From Holophagales bacterium (GTDB lineage: Bacteria; Acidobacteriota; Thermoanaerobaculia; UBA5066), in NCBI GenBank assembly GCA_016719485.1, contig JADJZB010000003.1, forward strand, positions 1 through 24,866: a DNA stretch of 24,866 nt. Reading direction: 5' to 3'. Positions 16,981 to 24,866 of this stretch are shown piece after piece. A program made the translations under genes and the position numbers. Under the pieces are notes generated by a model. It did not search any database, was not told where the DNA came from, and was given only the letters and a program-made list of their open reading frames with translations. The stretch's first letter is position 1. Each line of letters starts with the position of its first letter.

Positions 16981-17849
16981 ATGAGAACGACCATCACACT
17001 CCTGGCGCTCCTGCTCGCGCCCCCGGTCACGGCGGAAGAGATCACCGTCGACAAGATCCTCGCCGCGCACAGCTTTGGCGTCGGCAGAGAACATCCTCGC
17101 GAAGGTCAACGACCCGGGGAACACGGTCTCCGCCGTGACGCCTTCGGACGCCGACAAGCTCCGCAACGCCGGTGTTCCCGAGAGCGTCGTCTCGGCGCTC
17201 CTCGCGAATTCCGCCGGCCGCGCCCGCGCCGGCCGTGGCCTCGCCGGCCACGCTCTCCTCCGGCACCCAGCCCGACAACCCGAGAGCCGTGGACGTCGTC
17301 AAGGCCGTCCAGGCCGGGACCTCCGAGAAGCTCATCGTCGACCAGCTCATGCAGAAGGGCGTGGAGCAGCGCCCCTCGCTGAACGACCTGATCTACCTGA
17401 AGGAGAACAAGGTCCCCGAGGGCGTCATCCGCGCGCTCATGGATGCTCCCCTCGTCGCCGCCGGGACGGGCACCGGCCGGTCGAGCGGTCCGGCACCCGT
17501 GCCGTCGTCGATCGAGGTCGACGGTCTCGTCCGCAAGACCAGCCTCTGGTCGAAGAACCGCGGCGGGAAGCTCGTCCTGAAGGCCGACAAGATCGAGTGG
17601 CTGGACGGGACGAACCAGGCGGACAGCTTCGAGATGTTCCCGGCCGGCCTCAAGGCCGTGCGCACGGAGTGCCTCGCCAAGCCGGAGGGAAAGTTCTGCC
17701 ACGAGGTCGAGCTCCAGATGGCGAAAGGTTCGGACTTCGCTTTCACCGACGCGAAGTCGGAGGTCGGCGGGAACGAGTCGATCAAGGCGCTGCTGAACGC
17801 CGTGAAGGCCCTCTACCCGAAGCTTCCGATCGTCGAGAAGGTGAAGTAG
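16981..17849 (+). CDS. Exported protein of unknown function with two helical repeats (two frameshifts)
   Basis: I do not recognise a named family. ATG 16981 follows GGGGGAAG by three bases and opens a clear signal peptide, MRTTITLLALLLAPPVTA/EE. Frame changes are needed near 17075-17086 and near 17210-17220; the rest is open to TAG 17849, giving about 288 residues. Two related helical units can be seen. The first has SAENILAKVNDPGNTVSAV and ends AGVPESVVSALL. The second has VDVVKAVQAGTSEKLIVDQ and ends NKVPEGVIRALM. A Pro/Ala/Gly linker follows, then a C-terminal domain with RKTSLWSKNRGGKLVLKAD, DGTNQADSFEMFP and a single CxxxxxxxxC-type pair (TECLAKPEGKFCHEVEL). A TAGAAT box lies at 16953-16958, a possible -10 element. 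The protein is probably periplasmic. A downstream hairpin at 17879 closes the unit. Confidence 0.6.
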
Positions 17850-17878
17850 CCGCGGCATCGCTCCAGGCGGAATCCCCG

Positions 17879-17910
17879 AGGGCCGGTCGGCACGCGCCGT
17901 CCGGCCCTTT
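17879..17910 (+). terminator. Intrinsic terminator-like hairpin
   Basis: AGGGCCGGTCGGC, an ACGC loop and GCCGTCCGGCCCT form a 13-bp stem with one mismatch, followed by a short T run. It lies 29 bp after the stop of the exported helical-repeat protein. Confidence 0.65.
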
Positions 17911-18017
17911 CCGTCGCCGGAAACACGAGGCTCGGTCTTCTCGTATCCCTTGCCATGACACACGATCTCCCCCCCGGGGGGCCGTCGAGCCGTAACCGGA
18001 CGACCTTCGCCGGGACG

Positions 18018-19244
18018 ATGCGCCGCGCCTTCGTGCCCGGCGCTTTCGCCCTCGCCGCCCTCCTCGGATCGACGGCCCTCGCGACCGGCCCCGCAGGGCA
18101 GAAGACCGTACCGCCGAACACGGGAACCCCCGCCCGCGAGCAGGGCGGCGACAGGCGGAGCGGGTCGGAGTGGTTCGATCGCGGGATGGAGCTCCACGAG
18201 GACGAGCGGTGGGACGCGGCCATCGATGCGTTCCGCAAGGCGATCGAGGCCGGCTACCGCGAAGAGGTCGCCACCTTCAACATCGCCTGCGCCAGGGCCC
18301 GAAAGGGAGAGAAGGACCTCGCCTTCGAGTGGCTCGACAAGGCGATGCAGGGGGGCTTCGACGTTCACGGACACCTCGACGACTCCGACCTCGACGGGCT
18401 CCATTCCGATCCCCGCTGGACGGAGCTCAAGAGGAAGGCGCGAGAGGCACGGGCCGGCCGCGACCTGGCGAAGGTCCGCCGGACGGCCGAACGCTTCGAC
18501 CTCCTCGTCACCCGCACCCCGCCGGATGGTCGCGCCCTCTACGACGTGGCCGGGACCTCTCCGGTACGCCGACTACGACCGCGCGGCCCGTGCGTTCGTC
18601 GCCGCCGCCCAGGCGGGAGTCCGGGAGGGAACGTCCCTCTACAACGCGGCCTGCGCCCGGGCGCTCGCGAGCCAGAAGGCGGAGGCGATGGACCTTCTCC
18701 AGCGCGCCCTCGACGCCGGCTTCGACGACCCCGACCACCTCCGCGAGGACGACGACCTCGACGGCCTCCGCGCCGAACCGCGCTTCCAGCAGCTCTTGAG
18801 GGACGCCGAGGAGCTCACCCTCGACGGCTTCCCGAGCCTCGGGGCCCGGCTGCTCCGGTCGCAGATGGTCGCGGAAGGGGAGGAGGCGACGACCCGCTTC
18901 GAGAGCTACCTGAAGCGCCACCCCGGCAGCGGCCGCGGCTGGTCCAACCTCGGGTACGCGAGCCTCGCCGCGGAAAACGACCGGCAGGCCGCCCGGGCCT
19001 ACCGAAAGGCTCTCGACCTCGGCTACCGGAAGCCACGATGTACAACCTCGCCTGCGCCCACGCGCGCCTGAAGGAAAAGGACGCGGCGTTCGCGTGGCTC
19101 GACAAGGCCATCGAGGCAGGGTTCAGCTCGTATCGCCGGATCGAGGACGACGACGACCTCTTCAACCTCCGCCGGGACCCGCGTTTCGGGAAGGCCGTCG
19201 CCAGAGCGAAGGACATCTCCGAGAAAGGCGCACCTGAGCCGTAA
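18018..19244 (+). CDS. Exported TPR protein with 'end-of-group' repeats (two compensating frameshifts)
   Basis: ATG 18018 is preferred over ATG 17955 because it begins a signal peptide, MRRAFVPGAFALAALLGSTALA. One extra base near 18550 and one missing base near 19028 cancel out, giving 408 residues. Three copies of a unit can be read: EVATFNIACARARKGEKDLA with FEWLDKAMQGGFD; SLYNAACARALASQKAEAMD with LLQRALDAGFDD; and TMYNLACAHARLKEKDAAFA with WLDKAIEAGFSS. Each is followed by a D.DL..LR.DPRF segment, the signature of the TPR end-of-group domain. Between the second and third copies is a normal TPR (GRGWSNLGYASLAAENDRQA). It is probably a periplasmic or surface scaffold for protein-protein contacts. 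Function beyond that is unknown. Confidence 0.72.
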   Translation: MRRAFVPGAFALAALLGSTALATGPAGQKTVPPNTGTPAREQGGDRRSGSEWFDRGMELHEDERWDAAIDAFRKAIEAGYREEVATFNIACARARKGEKDLAFEWLDKAMQGGFDVHGHLDDSDLDGLHSDPRWTELKRKAREARAGRDLAKVRRTAERFDLLVTRTPPDGRALYDVAGTSPVRRLRPRGPCVRRRRPGGSPGGNVPLQRGLRPGAREPEGGGDGPSPARPRRRLRRPRPPPRGRRPRRPPRRTALPAALEGRRGAHPRRLPEPRGPAAPVADGRGRGGGDDPLRELPEAPPRQRPRLVQPRVREPRRGKRPAGRPGLPKGSRPRLPEATMYNLACAHARLKEKDAAFAWLDKAIEAGFSSYRRIEDDDDLFNLRRDPRFGKAVARAKDISEKGAPEP

Positions 19245-19406
19245 GTTCGACCCCAGACCAGGCCGGCGCGGGAAGCGTGGTACTCTTCTCGTCGCAAGGT
19301 CTCTCTCCGTCTCCTCGCTCGTTCCCGCTTACGAGATCGATGGCGCGGCACAGCGTACCAAGCAAGCCCCGTCGGTCACGCTCTTAGTCTCCACCCCCTC
19401 GAACCC

Positions 19407-19424
19407 GGCCGTCCCAGGACGGCC
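19407..19424. promoter_or_regulatory. Palindrome in the leader of the RNA-binding-protein gene
   Basis: GGCCGTCC, CA and GGACGGCC form a perfect 8-bp inverted repeat ending 20 bp before the RRM start codon and just upstream of its AAGGA ribosome-binding site. It could be an RNA hairpin controlling translation or an operator. Only the symmetry is seen. Confidence 0.35.
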
Positions 19425-19444
19425 GCTCACTGCAAGGACTCCAG

Positions 19445-19721
19445 ATGAAGCTTTACGTTGGAAACCTCTCCTACAACACCACGGACTCCACCTCAACGAA
19501 CTCTTCTCGCCCTACGGCCAGGTCGAGTCGGCCCGCGTCATCACGGACCGCGACACCGGCTCCTCGAAGGGCTTCGGCTTCGTCGAGATGTCGAACTCCG
19601 ACGCGCAGAAGGCGATGGGCGCCTCAACGGCCGCGAGATCGACGGCCGCGCCATCCGCGTGAACGAGGCCAAGCCGCAGGAGAGCCGGACCGGCGGCGGC
19701 GGCGGACGCGGCCGCTACTAG
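19445..19721 (+). CDS. RRM-domain RNA-binding protein with Gly-rich tail (two frameshifts)
   Basis: This is a small bacterial RNA-binding protein of the RRM (RNP) family, cytosolic, of the type often induced by cold. Two missing bases, near 19488 and near 19622, break the frame; restoring both gives 92 residues. RNP2 is KLYVGNLSY at the N-terminus and RNP1 is KGFGFVEM near residue 43. Between them is NELFSPYGQVESARVITDRD, and after them ALNGREIDGRAIRVNEAKPQ, a complete beta-alpha-beta-beta-alpha-beta set. The tail ESRTGGGGGRGRY is the short RGG-like end seen in such proteins. ATG 19445 has AAGGA seven bases upstream. A 200-bp leader without genes precedes it, and a good terminator follows at 19757. 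Confidence 0.85.
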
Positions 19722-19756
19722 CCCGACAGTTCCACAAACCACTGACCTAACGTCAG

Positions 19757-19791
19757 CGGGGGTTCCGGGCTCGGCCTGGACCCCCCGTTTT
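19757..19791 (+). terminator. Rho-independent terminator after the RRM gene
   Basis: CGGGGGTTCCGGG, a TCGG loop area and CCTGGACCCCCCG form a stem with one mismatch and one G-T pair, followed directly by TTTT. It lies 35 bp after the RRM stop. Confidence 0.8.
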
Positions 19792-19818
19792 CGTAGGTCG
19801 CCCAGGAAGAAGCGGAGC

Positions 19819-19993
19819 ATGACCACCACCATCTGGGTCCTTCTCGCCCTCGCCGTCGCGGGGGTGGCCTCCGTACGTCCTCAAGCACCGGACGAAGCGC
19901 GAATCCGACAGGAAGGCGCACGCCGAGAAGAAGGCGACGACCGCCCGGAACGACGCCCAGGCCATCCAGCGCACGCTCGACGGAAGGCGCTGA
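19819..19993 (+). CDS. Small single-pass membrane protein, 57 residues (one frameshift)
   Basis: ATG 19819 begins MTTTIWVLLALAVAG, a single hydrophobic segment. One extra base near 19866-19873 shifts the frame; correcting it gives a charged cytosolic tail, YVLKHRTKRESDRKAHAEKK then ATTARNDAQAIQRTLDGRR, ending at TGA 19991-19993. The corrected length is exactly 58 codons. AGGAAGAAGCGGAG lies just upstream as ribosome-binding site. Such short one-helix proteins with Lys/Arg/Ala-rich tails are common and mostly unstudied. It is separated from the RRM gene by the terminator, so it probably has its own promoter or relies on read-through. Confidence 0.55.
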
Positions 19994-20035
19994 GCGGTCT
20001 CCCTCTCGCGGGCACGGCTGCGCGAGGCCGGCCCC

Positions 20036-20542
20036 CTACGTCATCCTGAGGAGTGACGCCCTCTTCCTCTCGTACTCTTCGCCCAGCCCGAGGCCCAGCG
20101 CCACGTCGCACAGGCGGGAGCGCCTCCTCGAACTCCCCGCGGTCGCTCCTCAGGGCGATGCCGCGCTCGAGGAATCGCAGCTCGCCGAGTTCCTTCGTGA
20201 AGCGGCGGCCCAGGTCCCTTCTCGCGATCTCGAGGTAGCTCTCCGCCATCTCCAGGGCCTCGAGCGCGGCGTCTTCGTCCTCGGCGTCGGCCGCCAGCAG
20301 GGCGTACGCGAAGAACTTCACGCCGTTCGGGAGCGAGTCCGACGACGCGATCGCGCGGGCCACGTACTTGCCCCCCTCGTTCTTCAGCGAGGGCTTCCCG
20401 GTGCCCCGGGAGGAGGTCGTCGAGGCGCTCCTCGGGGCTCTTGCGGCAGGGCTCGATCCGTTTTCGCCATGGCGCACAGGGTACGGGAGAGGCCGACGGT
20501 ATTGCGAGCCCCGGCGGCAGCCGGATGCGCGGCCCCGATCAC
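20036..20542 (-). CDS. Small alpha-helical protein of unknown function (frameshifted), last gene of the export operon
   Basis: I do not recognise the family. A GTG at 20542 overlaps the TGA stop of the beta-barrel gene as GTGA, and the distance to the TAG at 20036-20038 is 507 bases, divisible by three. Frame changes near 20450, 20400 and 20095 are needed in between. Readable pieces in order are TVGLSRTLCAMAKTDRALPQ, KSPEERLDDLLPG, NEGGKYVARAIASSDSLPNG, VKFFAYALLAADAEDEDAAL, EALEMAESYLEIARRDLGRR, FTKELGELRFLERGIALRSD and, at the end, LCDVALGLGLGEEYERKRAS with LLRMT. The composition and spacing suggest a helical, possibly TPR-like, bundle of about 168 residues. No clear signal peptide is visible. 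An alternative start is ATG 20470. Confidence 0.45.
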
Positions 20543-21883
20543 CAGGCCAGCGAATCGCCGTCCTCACCCGACGCAGCTCCGGTCGCGACCCGAACGGTCC
20601 GTACCTCGAGCCGTAGGGGGAGGTCGGCGCCGAGGGTGAGGGCGAGCGCGTCCGTCGCGCCCACGAGACCTCGCCTTTCACGAGGCCGTCGCCGTGGCGA
20701 AGGCCCTGCGTCCAGACGGCGCGCCAGCTTCCCCACCTCTCCGTCCGCTGCCAGATCGCGAGGAAGGCCGGGAGGATGGCCCTGTCGAAGAGGAGGAGCG
20801 GGTCGACGGGCGTGCCGCGCGCATTCGCGGCGAGCGTGAGGAGGAGAGTTCCGTCGCCGAAGGCCCGCTCCGGCGCCCACGGTCCAGACGAGCGCGTCGC
20901 CGAGCCGGGATCGTCCGAGAAGAGGGCCGCCCCTCGGCGCGGAGGACCCACGCGCCGGGACGCGCGAGAGCTCTGACGCCGGCGTCTTCCCGGGCGTAGC
21001 GGCGGTCGGCCGGAAGGGCGACCGCGTCGCCGTCGAGGAAGGCGCTGTCGGGTCGCGGCGTCAGGAGCGGTGCCGGGCGGATGCCGGTGCGCCCCCAGGC
21101 GCCGACGTCCCAGTCGCCGAACGTCGCGAGGAGGCGGAGGGCGCCCCATCCCGTGCGCGGGAGGTCGTTCTCACCGTCGACGAGGACGACGGGAAGGCCC
21201 GCGACGGTGGAATCGACCGGCGCGAAGCGGGGCGAGGAGACGGGAACGCGCCACGGCGTTCCGAGCGGGACGAAGACGCCGTCGAAGCGGAGCGTGCCGG
21301 CCTGGCCGCGGGAGCGAAGGCCCCAGAGCGGGAGCTTCTCGTCCGCGAACGGGTCGGTCAGATCACGCGGCAGGAAGGCGTCGGCGGGCGAATAGCCGTC
21401 GGTCTTGCCCCACCCAAGGAGGAAGCGCCCCGCCTCGACGTCGACGGTCGGCGCGACGCTCCACGAGAGCCACGCTTCGCGGAGGGAGATGGCGGTCCGG
21501 CGGAGGTCGCGATCGGCGAGGTCGAGGAAGAGGTCCCGGTCCCCGGTCGACAACACCTCGGTGCGCAGCGTGGCGGAGAGTCGCAGCGACGCAGCGACCC
21601 TCTGCTCGACGGTCCCCTGCGCGGTCGCCCAGCCGACGACCCAGGGGTCGCGCTCCGAGGCGCGGTCCGCGTAGGCGAATCCCCGGGTCTCGACGAAGCC
21701 GCTCCAGGTCTGGGAAGCGGCCGTTCCGGAGCCAGCCATCACGGCTACGGCCAGGAGGGCGCCGAGCGCTCCTGGTCTCGCCCGGCGACCCCTTGATCTC
21801 GACGCGACGGGCTTGCGCTCGGCCCGAGCCCGCTTCGGGCTGCTCGCGGTCTCCTCGAGGCTGGAGGCCGCCGAGAGTCTCAC
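20539..21883 (-). CDS. Outer-membrane beta-barrel protein (two frameshifts)
   Basis: GTG 21883 overlaps the stop of the regulator gene (GTGA). The N-terminus is a long basic leader ending in a signal sequence, RPGALGALLAVAVMAGSGTA/ASQ. The mature protein is made of alternating polar and hydrophobic strands typical of a barrel: SGFVETRGFAYADRAS, AASLRLSATLRTEVL, EAWLSWSVAPTVDVEAGRF, LLGWGKTDGYSPADAF, LRFDGVFVPLGTPWR, WGALRLLATFGDWDVGAWG. Frame changes near 20935 and 20660 lead through GTLLLTLAANARGTPVDPLL and ALALTLGADLPLRLEVRTVR to the end, EDGDSLAW. The terminal Trp is the aromatic end residue recognised by the BAM complex. The size, about 448 residues, suits a porin-like or DUF1302-type barrel. 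It lies in one operon with a LolA-like protein and an FtsX permease, consistent with a route across the envelope. Confidence 0.75.
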
Positions 21884-22215
21884 AGGGGCTTTCCCGTTCG
21901 GCGCGGCCTTCGCCGCAATTCCGCTACTGCTGCAGCTAGCTTCCGCTCCGCCTCCGCGAGCCGCCCGAGGTACGCGACGAGCTCGCGCAGCGCGAAGTAG
22001 CGTGGATCGATCTGCGTGAGGCGGGTGCGGCCAATCGTCCGCACGGCCACGAGTCCGTCACGCTCGAGGCTTCGGACCGCCTGCTGGACGGAGGAAAGGG
22101 AGACCCCGAGAAGCCGCGCGAGCTCGCGCGGGTAGCTTTCGTCGAGGAGCCTCAGCGCGACGAGGACCCGCGTCCGGGTCTCTCCGCCGAACGGAGAGGA
22201 CATTGCGACCTTCAT
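21880..22215 (-). CDS. Winged-helix transcriptional regulator (ArsR/MarR-like)
   Basis: This 111-residue protein carries one winged helix-turn-helix domain: TRTRVLVALRLLDESYPREL, then ARLLGVSLSSVQQAVRSLER as the helix-turn-helix, and DGLVAVRTIGRTRLTQIDPR as the wing. A C-terminal helix (YLGRLAEAERKLAAAVAELR) probably makes the dimer. ATG 22215 is listed; ATG 22203 (MSSPFGGETR), with AAGG just upstream, is an equally good start. There is no visible metal-binding Cys/His pattern, so the signal is unknown. Inverted repeats immediately upstream (22220-22245) look like its operator. It sits inside the export operon, between the LolA-like and beta-barrel genes, and probably controls at least the downstream part. 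Its stop overlaps the barrel start, so the two are translationally coupled. Confidence 0.78.
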   Translation of the reverse strand: MKVAMSSPFGGETRTRVLVALRLLDESYPRELARLLGVSLSSVQQAVRSLERDGLVAVRTIGRTRLTQIDPRYFALRELVAYLGRLAEAERKLAAAVAELRRRPRRTGKPL

Positions 22216-22219
22216 CGTA

Positions 22220-22245
22220 GGTCATTTGACCGCTATTCACGGTCA
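22220..22245. promoter_or_regulatory. Three TGACC/GGTCA half-sites, candidate operator of the regulator
   Basis: GGTCA (22220-22224), TGACC (22227-22231) and GGTCA (22241-22245) alternate in orientation. The outer pair with flanking bases makes TGACCG-N7-CGGTCA (22227-22245), an inverted repeat centred about 21 bp upstream of the regulator's start. The first two form GGTCA-TT-TGACC. This symmetry, in the 51-bp gap before a winged-helix gene, suggests autoregulation. Confidence 0.5.
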
Positions 22246-22266
22246 TACGTCAAGGACGTGCCCTCT

Positions 22267-23062
22267 TCAGTCGCCCCCCTCCCGCACGAGGTTCTGGAGC
22301 GTGTGGCGCCCATCGGGCTGCTGCCGGTCGAAGGCGAGCTTCTCGAGGCGGATGACGGTCGTCGACCCTTTCCGAGGTCCTGCATCGTCATGCGGCGGGC
22401 CACGTGGCGGCCGTCGACGAGGGCGACGTCCTCGAGGAGGAGGCGCTTGCCCGGCTCCTTCTCGCCAGGGCGAAAGAGGTCCATCCGCACGAGGTAGAGG
22501 ATGTCCTTGCGGAGGAAGAGGAGCTTCCTTTCGTAGAGGCTCTTCCCCGCGTCGGAGCGGGGCGGGCCTCGATGACGAAGCAGGGCTGCCCCGCGACGGC
22601 GTCTTCGGCGAGGAGCTTCACGTCGTACTTCTCGTGGTCGAGCTCCTCCAGGTCCTCGTAGTTGAAGTCGGTGCCGACGAACGAGGCGCTCCGGTCCTGC
22701 GCGGCGATGCGGCGCTCGCGCTTCATCGAAGGGAGGTAGAGCCACTGGTCGGGGTTCTTGCCGGGACGGGGGAGAGATAGGAAACCGACGCCCTTCACCT
22801 CGGGCGGCGCCGTAAAGCGAATCAGCATCTTAGAGTCGCCCGCGTAGCCGAGGCGATAGCTGCGCCAGCTCTTCCGGCGTTCCTTGCCGTCCTTCGACGT
22901 GACGACGAGGTCTCCCTCGCATTCCTGGCCTTCGTCCGGTGACGCGCCTCGGACTGGACGAGGAGCGACCGCGCCTCGTCGGCAACGGCGGGGCCGGGCG
23001 ACGGCCGCGAGAAGGAAGGGGGCGGAGAGGAGTGCGGCGAGCCTGAGGCGGCGTCTACTCAT
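22267..23062 (-). CDS. Outer-membrane lipoprotein-sorting protein, LolA-like (PF17131 type), frameshifted
   Basis: ATG 23062 overlaps the end of the permease gene by eight bases. The signal peptide is MSRRRLRLAALLSAPFLLAA. Frame changes are needed near 22950-23000, near 22560 and near 22365; the corrected protein is about 265 residues. The family pattern is clear: GDLVVTSKDGKERRKSWRSY, KMLIRFTAPPEVKGVGFL, WLYLPSMKRERRIA, SASFVGTDFNYEDLEEL, GQPCFVIEARP, LLFLRKDILYLVRMDLF, LLEDVALVDGRHVARRMTMQ, and at the end FDRQQPDGRHTLQNLVREGG. The 'APP..KG..FL', 'W.Y.PS..R.R.I' and 'GTDFNYEDLE' steps are diagnostic of this group, which pairs with FtsX-type or RND exporters in many Gram-negatives. It should act in the periplasm, carrying a lipid or lipoprotein from the permease towards the outer membrane. 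Confidence 0.82.
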
Positions 23063-24866
23063 ACTCGAGGGCCTCCGTGACGGGCGTGCGCGCCGCCTGC
23101 CGGGCAGGGACCCACGCGGAGATGGCCGAGAGGATCGGCAGGGCGACGAGGAGCTGGCCCAGGAGGAGCCACGGCGTCTCGTGCGGGAGGCTCCACCCGG
23201 CAAACGCGACGGCGACGGTCTTCTCGACGAAGAGGGCGAGGAGCGTGCCGAGCGGCAGGGAGAGAACGAGGGCCGCCGCGGAGATCGCGAGCGCCTCGAG
23301 GGCGACGCTCTCTCCGGATCTGCCCGCCACGGCGCCGAGCGCCTTCAGGAGGCCGATCTCGCGTGTCCGTTCGACGACGGAGATCAGGAGGGAGTGACGA
23401 TGCCGAGGACGCCGACGGCGAGGGCAAGGACGAGCGTCACCTGCATGAGGGGCGTAGAAGGCGTCGATCGCCTTCTCGACGTCCGCCACGAACTCCCGCT
23501 TCGTGGAGACGAGCGCGGGCATCCGCCCCTCCAGCTTCGTGCGGATGGCGTCGCGGACCCTGCCCGCGTCTGCTCCGCGCGCGAGGTTCACGTCGAAGAC
23601 GTCGACCCTGTCGTCTTCAAATGCGGCAAGAAACGTCCGGCGGTCGACGAAGACCGTGCCGCGATCCGAGGTGTAGTCCTTCACGACGGCGGCGATCGGG
23701 AAGCGGACGGTCCCGCGCGCCCGGGCAGCTCGACGACGTCGTACGCCGCCCGTCGAACTTTCGCGCGAAGTTGTCGGAGACCGTGCAGGAGGCGCCGCGC
23801 CCCACCTCGCGACGGGCAATCTCCTCGCTCCCCTCGACCCAGTCGTGCCGGGTGCGGTCGAGCATCGCTTCCATCTCGATGGAGGCGAGGACGATCGTCT
23901 CCCCCCGGTAGTCGAGCCGCGGGGCCCGGTACGACTCGACGGAACGGACGCCCGGGACCGCCAGGAGGTCGTCCTTCACCTCGGGAGCGAAGCGGTAAGC
24001 CGGGGCGTGCGGAAGGCCGCCGAGGCGCGGACGTAGATGTCGGAGGTGAGGATGTCCTCATCCACCGTAACGAGCGTGGCCGTCGTCGCCCGATGTAGCC
24101 GCCGATCCCGACGGCGAACGTCAGGGCGAGCGTTTCGTCGCCGTCACCGTCCCTGCGCCCGGCGGGGACGAGAGGAGGGCGTCGGAGGCGCGAGGCGCCC
24201 CTGACACCGGAAAGAGGCGCGACGAAAGTGGCGCCCTGAGCGCGAGGAGGCGGTGCGAGATCGGCCGACGAGCAGAGCGCGGAGAACGCCCCGAGCGCGA
24301 CGATCGCCAGATCATCGGCATCCCGGCGACCGGGGGCCGCGCGCCGAAGGCGACGGTCGCCGCCAGGAGGGCGAGTCCTGCGGCGACGCGCCGGCCGCTC
24401 CAGGCCCCCTCCCGCCTGGTGGACCCTTTGCGAAGGCTTCCCGTCGGCGAGACGGCCGCGGCGGCACGCGACGGTGCGAAACGCACCGACGAGCGATGCG
24501 GAGAAGGCCGAGGGCGAGCCCCCGGAGGACGAGCGCAGCGGTGAGGCGCGCCTCGGGAAGAGGCGGTAACGCCGTAAACCTGCTCGGCCCCCCGCCGCAT
24601 GACGTCGAGCGCGGCGCGGTGAGGCCAGACCTCGCGAGGACGCGCGCCGAGGGACCGGAACCGACGAGACCGAGGGCGAGCGCCTCGAGGGAGGAAGAGC
24701 GCCCGACCTGCCGGGGCGTGGCACCGAGCGCGCGGAGAGTGCCGATGTCGCGGCGCGATTACGGTTCACGGCCACGCTGAAGGCGTTGTAGATCAGAACG
24801 CCCCTGTGCCGAGGGCGAAGCCGCTCGTCACGTCGAAGCCGGCGGCGAAGTTCGCGACGAGCTTCT
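23055..24866 (-). CDS. FtsX-family ABC transporter permease (MacB/LolCE-like), partial at the window end, frameshifted
   Basis: The N-terminus is outside the window and several frame changes occur. At the right edge the minus strand reads KLVANFAAGFDVTSGFALGT and, after a shift, LIYNAFSVAVNR followed by DIGTLRALGATPRQVG. These are the transmembrane and coupling segments of a first FtsX domain. A periplasmic part follows, with GVRSVESYRAPRLDYRGETI, VFVDRRTFLAAFEDDRVDVF and LVSTKREFVADVEKAIDAFY. The second FtsX domain closes the protein: ISVVERTREIGLLKALGAVA, SAAALVLSLPLGTLLALFVE, LLLGQLLVALPILSAISAWV and PARQAARTPVTEALEYE, with TAG at 23055-23057. Two FtsX domains in one chain is the layout of LolCE-like and related lipid or lipoprotein exporters. 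The partner ATPase is not in the window and would be expected further upstream on this strand. The stop overlaps the LolA-like start. Confidence 0.8.

Noticed and set aside
17971..17986. CCCCCC/GGGGGG palindrome near the TPR gene
   Set aside because: A plain homopolymer palindrome in GC-rich sequence, located upstream of the chosen start, with no supporting signal.
19246..19263. GACCCCAGACC as a further copy of the GGGGTCAGGTCT repeat
   Set aside because: Only about eight bases match in order and the tail is missing; this can occur by chance in such GC-rich DNA.

Overview
The window is about 25 kb of very GC-rich bacterial DNA with dense genes. It looks like a metagenomic or environmental contig. 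The gene families suggest a high-GC Gram-negative lineage such as Acidobacteriota, but this is inferred from general character and no phylogenetic marker is present. The Gram-negative call rests on LolA-like lipoprotein-sorting proteins, an outer-membrane beta-barrel ending in Trp, a MacB/FtsX-type permease, an RRM protein with a Gly-rich tail and TPR 'end-of-group' repeats. No tRNA, rRNA, CRISPR array or intact transposase gene was seen.

Layout. (1) 1-2413: the end of a lactate permease and a class V serine/alanine-glyoxylate-type aminotransferase, both badly broken. (2) 2614-7280: a large fusion of a class I/II aminotransferase with an archaeal-type phosphoenolpyruvate carboxylase, followed by a DUF5924/DUF2914-like membrane protein. 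(3) 7265-8784: a PLP-dependent amino-acid decarboxylase on the minus strand, bracketed by two identical 25-bp direct repeats. (4) 8857-12651: a small PAS protein, a membrane-anchored glycerophosphodiesterase and a secreted phytase-like esterase. (5) 12702-16836, minus strand: a three-gene unit of a halogenase-like flavoprotein, an exported LolA-like protein and a HutH-family MIO ammonia-lyase with Cys in place of the usual MIO Ser. (6) 16981-19993: a secreted helical-repeat protein, a TPR protein, an RRM RNA-binding protein and a small membrane protein. (7) 20036-24866, minus strand: an overlapping operon of an FtsX-type permease, a LolA-like protein, a winged-helix regulator behind a palindromic operator, an outer-membrane beta-barrel and a small helical protein.

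From 2950 to 15700 the reading frames are clean. Both ends carry many frameshifts, and the first 2.4 kb also carries many substitutions. This looks more like unpolished low-coverage sequence near contig ends than gene decay, so most 'broken' genes here are probably intact in the organism. The most notable content is the aminotransferase-PEP carboxylase fusion, which would turn PEP into oxaloacetate and then aspartate in one polypeptide. Next is the ammonia-lyase/halogenase-like/LolA-like unit, which resembles part of an aryl-polyene or flexirubin-type aromatic pathway.
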